DNA from: Chloroflexota bacterium
GTDB lineage: Bacteria > Chloroflexota > Anaerolineae > Anaerolineales > Anaerolineaceae
Length of the DNA stretch: 64,000 nt
NCBI GenBank assembly: GCA_004347695.1
Contig: SLTK01000007.1
Coordinates: forward strand, 598,823-662,822
Reading direction: 5' to 3'
Shown: positions 8,755 through 16,749 of the stretch, piece after piece
How positions within the stretch are numbered: position 1 is the first letter of the stretch
Layout of the letters: the number at the start of each line of letters is the position of its first letter
Notes under the pieces: model-generated
The model's database searches: none
What the model saw: only the letters and a program-made list of their open reading frames with translations
What the model was told of the DNA's origin: nothing
Made by a program: the position numbers and the translations under genes

Positions 8755-9369
8755 GCAGTTTTCCTTGAATATTTCTTGATCGTCTCAAAAATATACCCCA
8801 TTCTACCGCAATTGATTATTCGTTGGGTTAAGGGGCGAGAGGCTCGCCTGTTCCATGAGGAATTCCCCCCAAACCCAACGAATATAAATAGGCCGTGTTG
8901 TTGGGTTTCGGGCTGCGATTGTCTATTGTGAGCTATCCGATTGAAGCGCCCTCACTCGCAGAGTGCCCTGCCCACAGGGCACCCTGTGGGTGTGGGCAAC
9001 CCAACCTGCGAAAACTATTTTATATGGCGCTGAGTTCTCCTATGGCGCAAACTTGCAGTTTGCGCACGCAAGCTGAAAGCTTGCGCTACATAATGCGCAG
9101 GGTGCGGCTCTTTGCGTTCACGCTGTTCGCTTGCGGTGACAATGCGGTGTGCTGGCATTGCAAATGAAGCCGAGCGGAATGAAGCAATCCGAGCCAGATT
9201 GAAAAAATCAGATGTCTTTAGGACTGACGCAGATTGCTTCAGGCACACAAAAAAAAAGCGCCCGGTGCTACATCGCAATGACAAACACGAATGCCCCACA
9301 TTAATGTTTTCTCAATTCCCTTCCGAATCTCGTGTAAGTGCGTATAATTCGCGCGAGGATTATTTTTCC
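8755..9369. repeat. repeat-rich intergenic region between divergent genes
   Basis: No gene is supported. Contents: a large inverted repeat CGTTGGGTT/AACCCAACG (8821-8829 with 8872-8880) enclosing a second stem GGCGAG/CTCGCC (8834-8848); a CTCACTCGCAGAGTGCCC element (8951 onward); a double palindrome GCGCAAACT-TGC-AGTTTGCGC and GCAAGCT-GAA-AGCTTGC (9045-9086); and paired gaagcaat/attgcttc motifs (9180 and 9233). A long frame crossing 9112-9369 is open only because it runs into menA. Confidence 0.6.
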
Positions 9370-10290
9370 ATGACGCTTGAACAACTGCCTGCTGAGCATC
9401 CCGGATTTTGGCGATCCTGGTTGATCGCTGCCCGACCCAAGACGCTGCCTGCTGCGGCCGCGCCGGTGATTCTGGGGTCAGCAGTGGCTTTTGCAGAAGA
9501 CGGCTTCCGCCTGGGTCCGGCGCTGGCTGCACTGGCAGGCGCGCTGCTGCTGCAGATTGGCGCGAACTTTGCCAACGATTACTTCGATTACAAAAAAGGT
9601 GCTGACACCACTGCCCGCCTGGGACCACTGCGGGTGACGCAATCCGGGCTGCTTAGCGCATCCCAGGTGATAGGCGGCATGATCGTAGTCTTCGGCCTGG
9701 CAGCATTGATCGGCGGCTACTTGATCGCGGTCGGCGGTTGGCCGGTGGCGGTGATTGGCCTTTTGTCGATCATGGCAGCGCTGGCATACACCGGCGGGCC
9801 GTACCCGCTGGGCTACAACGGCCTTGGCGAAGTTTTTGTTTTCATTTTCTTTGGCCTGGCAGCCACCTGCGGCACCTATTTTGTTCAAACAGGTATGGTC
9901 AGCGCCGCAGTTTTGTACGCCGCCATTTCGGTTGGACTGCTCATCTGCGCGATCCTGGTGGTCAACAACCTGCGCGACATCGAAACAGACCGCGCCTCAG
10001 GCAAGCGCACCCAGGCAGTGCGACTGGGCGAGCTTGGTACGCTGCGCGAATACAATACGCTGCTGGCGTTGGCTTATGGGGTGCTGGCATTTGCCGCATT
10101 GACCCGCGCCGTCAGCCCGTGGGCGTTGTTGGCGTTTGGTTCCGCGCCAAAGGCGTTTTCGCTGGCGCGTCAGGTTGCAGTTACGCGCGGGCGCGAACTG
10201 AACCGGCTGCTGGGCGCAACCGGCCAACTGGTACTGCTGTTTTCAGTCCTCTACAGCGTTGGCCTGGTGGTTAGCGGCTTCCTGCGCTGA
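9370..10290 (+). CDS. menA: 1,4-dihydroxy-2-naphthoate polyprenyltransferase (UbiA family)
   Basis: Attaches the polyprenyl chain to dihydroxynaphthoate in menaquinone synthesis; integral membrane enzyme. The 306 aa protein has about eight or nine helices and both Asp-rich Mg-prenyl-diphosphate motifs: [11 protein letters not shown] (from N69) and NNLRDIETD in the second half. [13 protein letters not shown] near the N-terminus is typical of MenA. The frame stays open far upstream, but the ATG at 9370 is the first start consistent with the family length, with GAGGA about 11 nt upstream. A menaquinone enzyme fits with the nearby sdhCDAB operon. No other men genes are present. Confidence 0.92.
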   Translation: MTLEQLPAEHPGFWRSWLIAARPKTLPAAAAPVILGSAVAFAEDGFRLGPALAALAGALLLQIGANFANDYFDYKKGADTTARLGPLRVTQSGLLSASQVIGGMIVVFGLAALIGGYLIAVGGWPVAVIGLLSIMAALAYTGGPYPLGYNGLGEVFVFIFFGLAATCGTYFVQTGMVSAAVLYAAISVGLLICAILVVNNLRDIETDRASGKRTQAVRLGELGTLREYNTLLALAYGVLAFAALTRAVSPWALLAFGSAPKAFSLARQVAVTRGRELNRLLGATGQLVLLFSVLYSVGLVVSGFLR

Positions 10291-11031
10291 TTAACTGACA
10301 AACAACCAGGGACAAAGCTTGCGTTCCAGCCAATCCACCGCGAAATACAACCCCAACCCGAGAAGGCTCATGGCAACCACCCCGGCGTACATGGCCGGAT
10401 AGTTGAAGAGCGTGTTTCCATTTAAGTAAATATAGTAACCCAGCCCCTTTTGGGTGGCAAAAAGTTCCGCAATATATAACACAGCTACCGCGGTTCCAAC
10501 CGACTGGCGCAGTGCGGTCAATATGCCAGGGATACTTGCAGGCAAATATACAAAGCGAAACAGCGCCATGCGGCCAGCGCCCAGGCTGCGCACGCTGCGA
10601 ATCAACTCCGGACGCAGGCCAGCGGCCTGGTCGCGCACCAGCACCAGAATCTGAAAAAACAGAATCAGGAAGATGATAACGATTTTGGGGAAGTCGCCGA
10701 TGCCAAGGAAAAGCAGGACGATCGGCACAAAGACTACCTTGGGGATCGGGTAGAGTATGTAGATCAGGGGCGCGAAAAAATCATTGGCGCGTTTGGACTG
10801 ACCGAGCGCCAAACCGGCCGGGGCTGCCAGCAGGATGGATAACAGCGTACTGGCAATCACCCGCCACAGACTGGCCAGAAAGTGACCGGCCAACCCCTTA
10901 TTCATTTCTTCGATGAAAGCCGCTCCCACCTGAACGGGTGTGGGCAGAATTGGCTGGTTGACCAGCATGGCGGCGATTTGCCAGATGAACAGGAGAGCAA
11001 GGGTAGCCAGCAGCAGGTCGCGGCGCTTCAT
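10291..11031 (-). CDS. ABC transporter permease (SsuC/TauC/ThiX type)
   Basis: Membrane subunit of an importer, 246 aa, with about six helices and the cytoplasmic EAA-type loop around RSLGAGRMALFRFVYLPAS (residues about 155-180) that docks with the ATPase. It is the third gene of a minus-strand operon: substrate-binding protein, ATPase, permease. Its ATG overlaps the ATPase TGA in an ATGA arrangement, so translation is coupled. Earlier in-frame starts would run into the ATPase gene and were not used. The substrate is not clear: related systems carry sulfonates, taurine or thiamine pyrimidine precursors. Confidence 0.88.
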   Translation of the reverse strand: MKRRDLLLATLALLFIWQIAAMLVNQPILPTPVQVGAAFIEEMNKGLAGHFLASLWRVIASTLLSILLAAPAGLALGQSKRANDFFAPLIYILYPIPKVVFVPIVLLFLGIGDFPKIVIIFLILFFQILVLVRDQAAGLRPELIRSVRSLGAGRMALFRFVYLPASIPGILTALRQSVGTAVAVLYIAELFATQKGLGYYIYLNGNTLFNYPAMYAGVVAMSLLGLGLYFAVDWLERKLCPWLFVS

Positions 11032-11789
11032 GCAATCTCCAGTTTGGCCCGCAGGGAGCGGCAAAGGGCTACATATTCATCTGATTCCCGGTAACCGGGC
11101 TGCAGGATGTCAGGATTTTCGATGATTTGCGGATGGGTGTTGGGCGGCAAATTGAGCAATAAAATGTGCTGGCCCAGCACCGCAGCTTCCTCGATCGCAT
11201 GGGTGACGGTCACCAGCGTCAGACCGGTCTCATGCCACAATTCCAACACCAGACGCTGCAGACCCTCGCGGGTGGGCGCATCCAGCGAAGAAAAGGGTTC
11301 GTCCATCAGTAACAGATCGGGCCGCAAGGCCAGCGTGCGTGCGATGGCCGTGCGCTGACGCTGTCCACCCGAAAGCTGCCCCGGGAATTGCGCAGCCTGG
11401 GGCAGTAAGCCAAGACGTTTCAGCCAGGGTTCCACATCCATCGTGCGGGTATAGTCTTTCGGAGCATGCACGCCGTCCGGACCGTAGTAATTGCGCACCC
11501 GCAGCCCCAGGCGGGCGTTTTCACGCACGGTCGCCCAGGGCAACAGGCCGTAATCCTGAATGATCAGCCCGGTTTGCGGGCGTGGACGATTGAGATTCTG
11601 CCCGTCCACGCGCACCGCACCAGAGCCTGGTTTTACCAGCCCGGCCAGAATGTTCAGCAGGGTGCTTTTACCGCAACCGGAAGGCCCGAGCACCGCCCAG
11701 GCTTCGCCGCGCGCAGCGCTCCAGCTGAAATCCTGGAAAACCGGCGCACCGTGACCGTAACCGAAGGTCAGGTGCTCGACTTCGATCAT
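11028..11789 (-). CDS. ABC transporter ATP-binding protein (NitT/TauT type)
   Basis: Energises the importer encoded with it. The 253 aa protein has Walker A GPSGCGKST (35-43), Q-loop around residue 78 (LIIQDYG), signature LSGGQ (139-143), Walker B LLLMDEP (159-165), D-loop SSLD and the H-loop TVTHAIEEA. The length and the short C-terminal tail are those of SsuB/TauB-like ATPases. It starts five bases after the substrate-binding protein gene and overlaps the permease gene. Confidence 0.92.
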   Translation of the reverse strand: MIEVEHLTFGYGHGAPVFQDFSWSAARGEAWAVLGPSGCGKSTLLNILAGLVKPGSGAVRVDGQNLNRPRPQTGLIIQDYGLLPWATVRENARLGLRVRNYYGPDGVHAPKDYTRTMDVEPWLKRLGLLPQAAQFPGQLSGGQRQRTAIARTLALRPDLLLMDEPFSSLDAPTREGLQRLVLELWHETGLTLVTVTHAIEEAAVLGQHILLLNLPPNTHPQIIENPDILQPGYRESDEYVALCRSLRAKLEIA

Positions 11790-11794
11790 GTTAT

Positions 11795-12754
11795 TTAGGG
11801 AAGCAGGCTGCCGTTGACGTTATCGGCGTAGGAAAGATCAACCGAGAGGTAACCTTTGGCCTTCACCCATTCCAGCACGTCCAGGAATTGAGCCTCGGTC
11901 GGTACGCCTTTGGCCGGGTAGGTTGGCACTTTGAACGTCTCGGCCAGCGGCGCAGGCACCATCTTCTGATCGACCATCAGCGAAGCATATTTTTGAGGAT
12001 CCTTATTGATCAATTCAACGGCTTCTTCGACGGCAGCCAAAAACGCTTTGACAGCCTCCGGATTGGCGTCGATGAAGGCTTTGCTGAAGGTGATAATACT
12101 GAAGCTGAATTCCGGGTGGGCGGTATCGTCCAGCGCAGTGACCGCATCCGATTGTTTGGCCAGGGTAACGAACGGCTCGGGCAGAGTGGCGGCTTTCAAC
12201 TCGCCACTGGCCAGCAGCGACATGCGGTCGGGGATTTTGGGAACGGCCACAAAATTCATATCGGCGGCCGCGAAGCCTTCTGCGGTCAGCAGCCGGTCGG
12301 TGAGATATTCGATAATCGTGCCCTGAGAGATACCAATCGGTTGGCCTTTCAAGCCCTGCGCGTCGGTGATGCCGCTGTCTTTGCCAGCCATGATCGAGAA
12401 CAGCGCCTGGTCAGCGGTGGCGGCGCGGGCATAACGCACTGCCTGCACCTGGATTTTTTCCTGGTTGAGGAACATGACCGAGGTCAGCTCATTCATGATG
12501 GCGTCGGTCTGACCGGCGGCGATCAGTTGATCGCGCTCCGGCGCCGAACTGACCGGAATGATCTCGACGACCAGATTGTGTTTGGTGTAAAGGCCTTCCT
12601 GCTGCGCCACGACCATGGGCAGGACATCAAGCACGGGTAAGAGCGCTACTTTGATGGTGGTCGGAGCAGCGGGTTGGGTCGGTCCACAGGCAGCCAGCAG
12701 TACGCTGGTCAATAGCAAAATGGACAGCAAGACAGGAACAGATTTTTTGACCAT
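11795..12754 (-). CDS. ABC transporter substrate-binding lipoprotein (NMT1/THI5-like)
   Basis: Captures the solute outside the membrane and delivers it to the permease. The 319 aa protein has a lipoprotein signal with lipobox LLAAC (Cys23), then a Pro/Ala linker and a periplasmic-binding-protein type II fold. The segment VALLPVLDVLPMVVAQQEGLY is typical of NMT1-like binding proteins, as is the repeated 'LASGELKAATLPEPF' region. It is first in the operon. Candidate substrates are thiamine pyrimidine precursors, sulfonates or taurine. No riboswitch-like or enzyme neighbour settles this. Confidence 0.87.
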   Translation of the reverse strand: MVKKSVPVLLSILLLTSVLLAACGPTQPAAPTTIKVALLPVLDVLPMVVAQQEGLYTKHNLVVEIIPVSSAPERDQLIAAGQTDAIMNELTSVMFLNQEKIQVQAVRYARAATADQALFSIMAGKDSGITDAQGLKGQPIGISQGTIIEYLTDRLLTAEGFAAADMNFVAVPKIPDRMSLLASGELKAATLPEPFVTLAKQSDAVTALDDTAHPEFSFSIITFSKAFIDANPEAVKAFLAAVEEAVELINKDPQKYASLMVDQKMVPAPLAETFKVPTYPAKGVPTEAQFLDVLEWVKAKGYLSVDLSYADNVNGSLLP

Positions 12755-13083
12755 TGGATTTCCTTCGATGTGAAGTAGAGTTTGCGTGGGGGGTTTAATC
12801 CACCCCGATTATACCTTTCTCAGAAATTTTTGAAAGGGACGCGGGCAGTTTGTCCTACGGTCGCGCGGGATTAAGCCTGCGTGGACAAACTAAAGTTGTG
12901 TTGCGCAAACTTGTGGCTTGCGCGGCGAAACATGGTTCTCGATTGCGCAGGCATTCAGCCTGCGTGGACAAACTAAAGTTTGCCCTACGTCAACTAAACA
13001 TAAAAAATAAGGTCAAATTTCTGCACATAATCAACAAAGGCATGCTACAATCTTTATGTCCCAACTACAAAACGGAGGTGAAT
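12755..13083. repeat. intergenic region with direct repeats, upstream of sdhC
   Basis: Between divergent operons. It contains a direct repeat cctgcgtggacaaactaaag at 12877-12896 and 12959-12978, plus a GCGCAAACTTGTGGCTTGCGC palindrome-like stretch at 12903-12923. These belong to the same family as the elements at 4463 and 9045. The 60 bp before sdhC are AT-rich; a possible -10 box TACAAT lies at about 13048, without a clear -35. Confidence 0.55.
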
Positions 13084-13503
13084 ATGTCAACCCTGAAGAC
13101 CACCTTGACCGGGTATACCGGCTATCGAGGTCGCGAGGGCCACTACGCATTCCTGCTGCACCGGATCACCGGGCTGGGAACCGTATTGTTTCTCGTCATC
13201 CACATCATCGACATTGCGCTGGTTTATTTGTCTCCCAAAGGCTTTTTGGACGTGATCGCCTTATACCAGACCACGCTCTTTGGCATCGGAGAGATAGCCC
13301 TGGTATTTTGCGTGTTCTTCCACGGCATCAATGGCCTGCGGATCGCTTATTTCGATATGCTCAAACCGGCCAACTGGTCGATCGAAACCGAGCGCAAATC
13401 CACGCGAATCACGCTGATCGCCACGCTGATCTTATGGCTGCCCGCCACTTTCTTTATGGCACGCAACATCCTCATCCATAATTACGGCCTGTTTGGCGGG
13501 TAG
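13084..13503 (+). CDS. sdhC: succinate dehydrogenase cytochrome b subunit
   Basis: Membrane anchor that binds heme b and the quinone in complex II. The 139 aa protein has three predicted helices. HRITGLGTVLFLVIH carries the SdhC signature with two histidines, and FFHGINGLRI carries the conserved His-Gly that binds heme. The frame is open upstream to 12850, but ATG 13084 has GGAGGTG directly in front and gives the family's normal length. First gene of sdhCDAB; sdhD follows after nine bases. Confidence 0.9.
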   Translation: MSTLKTTLTGYTGYRGREGHYAFLLHRITGLGTVLFLVIHIIDIALVYLSPKGFLDVIALYQTTLFGIGEIALVFCVFFHGINGLRIAYFDMLKPANWSIETERKSTRITLIATLILWLPATFFMARNILIHNYGLFGG

Positions 13504-13512
13504 GAGGAAGAA

Positions 13513-13911
13513 ATGACTGCGACTTCTGAACAAATTCGCCGGGTGAAAGTTCGACCCAATTATGATCATATAGCCTGGAAGTGGATGCGTTATTCGGCGG
13601 TGCTGCTGATCCCCCTGGTCTGGTTCCATTTGATTCTGCAGGACGTGATCGTTGGGGTGCACGCCATGGACCTGGACTACGTTGCCCAGCGCTGGGCGAA
13701 CATCGGTTGGCGGGTTTACGACGCGCTGCTGCTGGGTTTCGCCATGGCGCATGGAATGAACGGCGTGCGCCAGGTAGCCAATGATTTTATTAAAGGTGAG
13801 CGCGCCCGCACGATTATGAGCTGGGCACTGTTCATTTTTTGGCTGGCCATTACCGCAATTGGCGCCGCGGCGTTGATTGGCGGCGTCCGGCAAGATTTTC
13901 CATTGAATTAA
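13513..13911 (+). CDS. sdhD: succinate dehydrogenase membrane anchor subunit
   Basis: Second membrane anchor of complex II, 132 aa, three predicted helices. It has VWFHLILQDVIVG and FAMAHGMNGVRQVANDF; the His before Gly-Met-Asn is the likely second heme ligand. It resembles SdhC in the loop sequence (HG-x-NG-x-R), as expected for the paired anchors. Ribosome binding site GGAGGAAG lies immediately upstream. sdhA follows after 18 bases. Confidence 0.85.
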   Translation: MTATSEQIRRVKVRPNYDHIAWKWMRYSAVLLIPLVWFHLILQDVIVGVHAMDLDYVAQRWANIGWRVYDALLLGFAMAHGMNGVRQVANDFIKGERARTIMSWALFIFWLAITAIGAAALIGGVRQDFPLN

Positions 13912-13929
13912 CCTGGAAAGGCTGCTTCC

Positions 13930-15723
13930 ATGACCCAAACCCATGTTTTTGATGTCATCATCGTTGGCGGCGGCGGGGCCGGCTTGATGGCTGCGTTGAA
14001 TGCCTCGCGCACTGCCAAAACCGCTGTTTTAAGCAAGCTGTATCCCACCCGCTCGCACACCGGCGCTGCCCAGGGCGGCGTTGGCGCTGCGCTCGGAAAC
14101 CTGGAGGAAGATCACTGGGAATGGCATGCTTTTGACACGGTCAAAGGCAGCGATTACCTTGGCGATCAGGATGCGATCGACTTTATGTGCCAGGAGGCGG
14201 TGCAATCGGTCTATGACCTGGAGCACGCTGGCCTGCCTTTTTCACGCACCCCGGATGGAAAGATTGCCCAGCGGCCGTTTGGCGGCCATACCAACAATGT
14301 CACCAAAAAACCGGTGCGCCGCGCCGCGTATGCTGCCGACCGCACCGGGCATATGATCCTGCAAACGTTGTATCAGCAGTGCATCCGCAACGGCATCAAT
14401 TTCTACGACGAATTCCAGGTGCTCGATCTGTTGCTGCAAGACGGTGTCACTGCCGGCGTGGTGGCGGTTGAGCTGGCGACCGGCGAACTGCATGTGTTTC
14501 ACGCCAAGGCAGTCGTTTTTGCCACCGGCGGTCACGGGCGCATGTGGGACATTACCTCCAATGCCTACGCTTACACCGGCGACGGCGTGGCGGTCACGCT
14601 GCGGCGCGGCATTCCCGCCGAAGATATGGAATTTTTCCAATTCCACCCGACCGGCATCTATAAACTTGGCATTTTGATCACGGAGGCAGTACGCGGCGAA
14701 GGCGGCGTTTTGTTCAACGACAAGGGCGAGCGCTTCATGGAGCGCTATGCCCCGTCCATCAAAGACCTGGCCTCGCGCGACGTGACCAGCCGTGCGATTT
14801 ATCTTGAAGTGAAGGAAGGGCGCGGCATCCAGGGCAAGAACTACGTTTACCTCGACATCCGCCCGGAAACGGTCAATTTATATGCAGAGAAAGACGGGCG
14901 CACCAATCCCGACGGCAGCCCTTACCGCGTCACAGCCGAGGAAATTCTGGCCAAAATTCCGGATATTGCGGATTTCTGCAAGACGTACCTCGGCGTGGAC
15001 CCGGTCAAAAGCCCGATGCCCATCCAGCCGACAGCCCACTACGCCATGGGCGGAATTCCCACCGATAAATACGGTCAGGTGGTAGTGGATGCGCAGAACA
15101 CCATCCTGCCGGGGCTGTACGCCGCCGGGGAGTGTGCCTGCGTTTCGGTGCACGGCGCCAATCGCCTGGGCACCAATTCGCTGGTTGATTTGATCGTGTT
15201 TGGCAAGCACGCTGGACTGAAAGCAGCGGAATATGCCAATGGCGCCGACCTGCCGGTCGTGCACGGCGACCCGGCTGACTTTGCGCGCCAGCAAATTGAC
15301 CGGTTGATGAATGGCAGCGGCAAGGAAAAAGCTGCCAACCTCGGCCGCGAGCTACGCAAGGTGATGTCCGATGACGTCGGGGTCTTCCGTACCGAGGAAG
15401 GTCTGGCGTCGGCGGTGGAGAAGGTCAAGGAACTGCGTGAGCGCTTCAAGGAGGTCAAGGTTGGCGATACCAGCAAAATATTCAACACCGAGCTGCTCAA
15501 TACCTGGGAGTTGGGAAACCTGTTCGATCTGGCGCTGGTGACCGCAGTAACTGCGCTGGAACGCAAGGAATCGCGCGGGGCGCACGCCCGTGAGGACTTC
15601 CCGAAGCGGAATGATGAAAACTGGCTCAAACACAGCTTAGCCTGGATGGACGGGGACCAAATACGCCTGGATTACAAGCCAGTGGTGATCACCAAGTACG
15701 TACCCAAAGAACGGGTTTATTAA
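13930..15723 (+). CDS. sdhA: succinate dehydrogenase flavoprotein subunit
   Basis: Oxidises succinate to fumarate with covalently bound FAD on the cytoplasmic face. The 597 aa length is normal. The N-terminal Rossmann motif [14 protein letters not shown] is followed by [10 protein letters not shown], where H43 is the expected covalent FAD attachment site. [21 protein letters not shown] (split here only by the active-site Thr-Glu-Arg region) and [17 protein letters not shown] are typical family blocks. The C-terminal flavoprotein domain starts near residue 455. It lies between sdhD and sdhB with short gaps. Confidence 0.97.
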   Translation: MTQTHVFDVIIVGGGGAGLMAALNASRTAKTAVLSKLYPTRSHTGAAQGGVGAALGNLEEDHWEWHAFDTVKGSDYLGDQDAIDFMCQEAVQSVYDLEHAGLPFSRTPDGKIAQRPFGGHTNNVTKKPVRRAAYAADRTGHMILQTLYQQCIRNGINFYDEFQVLDLLLQDGVTAGVVAVELATGELHVFHAKAVVFATGGHGRMWDITSNAYAYTGDGVAVTLRRGIPAEDMEFFQFHPTGIYKLGILITEAVRGEGGVLFNDKGERFMERYAPSIKDLASRDVTSRAIYLEVKEGRGIQGKNYVYLDIRPETVNLYAEKDGRTNPDGSPYRVTAEEILAKIPDIADFCKTYLGVDPVKSPMPIQPTAHYAMGGIPTDKYGQVVVDAQNTILPGLYAAGECACVSVHGANRLGTNSLVDLIVFGKHAGLKAAEYANGADLPVVHGDPADFARQQIDRLMNGSGKEKAANLGRELRKVMSDDVGVFRTEEGLASAVEKVKELRERFKEVKVGDTSKIFNTELLNTWELGNLFDLALVTAVTALERKESRGAHAREDFPKRNDENWLKHSLAWMDGDQIRLDYKPVVITKYVPKERVY

Positions 15724-15736
15724 TCAGGAGGCCGTT

Positions 15737-16444
15737 ATGGAAATTCGTTTACGCGTCTTTCGCTTCCAGCCAGAAAAAGATCAACGCCCGCGTTATGACG
15801 TTTACACCATTGAAACTGATCCGACCGAACGCATACTTGACCTGCTCGAACACGTGCGCGGAGATATCGATGGCAGCCTGGCATTCCGTCGTTCGTGCGC
15901 GCACGGCGTGTGCGGTTCTGACGCCATGCGCATCAACGGGCACAACCTGCTAGCCTGCAAGGTGCTGGTAAAAGATCTGGGCACCAGCGAGATCACGGTG
16001 GAACCGCTGCTTGGTCTGCGGGTGATCAAAGATTTGATCGTGGACATGGGTCCGTTCCTTGAACATTACAAGTCGGTGATGCCGTATTTTATCAACGATG
16101 ACATCCCGGCGGATGGCAAAGAGTTTCTGCAGTCGCCGGAGCAGCGCGCGCGCTTTGATGACACCACCAAATGCATCATGTGTGCAGCCTGCACCACATC
16201 CTGCCCGTCGTTCTGGTCGAATACAGAATATGTTGGCCCGGCAGCGATCGTCAATGCGCACCGGTTTATTTTCGACAGCCGCGATACAGGTGCGGAGAAG
16301 CGTCTGGAAGTGCTTAACGAGCAGTTTGGCGTGTGGCGTTGCCGCACCGCCTTCAACTGCACCGAAGCCTGCCCGCGCGAGATCAAAATTACCCAGGCCA
16401 TTGCCGAGGTCAAGCAGGTGCTTACCAGTGGGAAGCTTGAATAG
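15737..16444 (+). CDS. sdhB: succinate dehydrogenase iron-sulfur subunit
   Basis: Carries electrons from FAD to the quinone site through three Fe-S clusters. The 235 aa protein shows SCAHGVCGSDAMRING with a downstream LAC for the [2Fe-2S] cluster, CIMCAACTTSCPS for the [4Fe-4S] cluster and CRTAFNCTEACPREI for the [3Fe-4S] cluster. An Asp stands where many homologs have the third [2Fe-2S] Cys; the same Asp occurs in E. coli SdhB, so this is not a defect. Ribosome binding site AGGAGG precedes the ATG. Last gene of the operon. Confidence 0.96.
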   Translation: MEIRLRVFRFQPEKDQRPRYDVYTIETDPTERILDLLEHVRGDIDGSLAFRRSCAHGVCGSDAMRINGHNLLACKVLVKDLGTSEITVEPLLGLRVIKDLIVDMGPFLEHYKSVMPYFINDDIPADGKEFLQSPEQRARFDDTTKCIMCAACTTSCPSFWSNTEYVGPAAIVNAHRFIFDSRDTGAEKRLEVLNEQFGVWRCRTAFNCTEACPREIKITQAIAEVKQVLTSGKLE

Positions 16445-16478
16445 CTTTGCTTGGATTGGAAAATAGAAAAAACCTTTG

Positions 16479-16595
16479 TAGCCCCGAAAACCAACAACTT
16501 GAATGATCAAACACCGTTTGCTATTCTAGAAGTCGGGTTTCGGGGCTTTAGAGATGAATCACCTTGTGGGGTACCTCACTGCCCCTCAACCCGAC
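16479..16595. other. three-arm alternative hairpin element downstream of sdhB
   Basis: Arm A (16480-16489, agccccgaaa) pairs perfectly with arm B (16538-16547). Arm B with its flank (16532-16546) also pairs with arm C (16581-16595) in 8 + 5 bp separated by a 2x2 mismatch. A-B and B-C are mutually exclusive. It lies between convergent genes. It may be a terminator region or a dispersed repeat; its function is unknown. Confidence 0.4.
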
Positions 16596-16630
16596 CTACC
16601 ACTGATATTTATATATTGGTCGGAAAGGCA

Positions 16631-16709
16631 GGTGCATCGCTCCTTAATGCGTCGATGATGTGGGCCAACCTGTCCACTCAGGAGCAACGCACCCGGCGGG
16701 ATTTTTTTT
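16631..16709 (+). terminator. structured element ending in T8, possible sdh operon terminator or small RNA
   Basis: GGTGC + GCTCCT (16631-16644) pairs with AGGAGC + GCACC (16680-16693), separated by a symmetric 3x3 internal loop. Inside is a smaller GTGG/CCAC hairpin (16660-16677). Eight T residues follow at 16702-16709, eight bases after the stem. The T run sits on the plus-strand side, matching transcription from sdhB. The gap to the T run makes it an imperfect intrinsic terminator. Confidence 0.4.
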
Positions 16710-16749
16710 CATGTTTTTCTCAGTACCCGCAGTAGCAATATAGCCCCCC

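Noticed and set aside
9112-9369. N-terminal extension of MenA
   Set aside because: Composition is that of the repeat-rich spacer, the segment is Lys/Arg-rich and unlike MenA, and the downstream ATG gives the normal family length.
12850-13083. N-terminal extension of SdhC
   Set aside because: It reads through dispersed repeats; ATG 13084 has a strong ribosome binding site and fits the family.
15749-15943. Loss of a [2Fe-2S] ligand in SdhB
   Set aside because: The Asp at the third position is also found in functional E. coli SdhB, so it is not evidence of a defect.
16600-16710. SRP RNA or a known riboswitch in the sdhB-PBP spacer
   Set aside because: The conserved SRP GGTCAGGTCCGGAAGGAAGCA-like loop is absent on both strands and no riboswitch core was recognised; kept only as a structured element.
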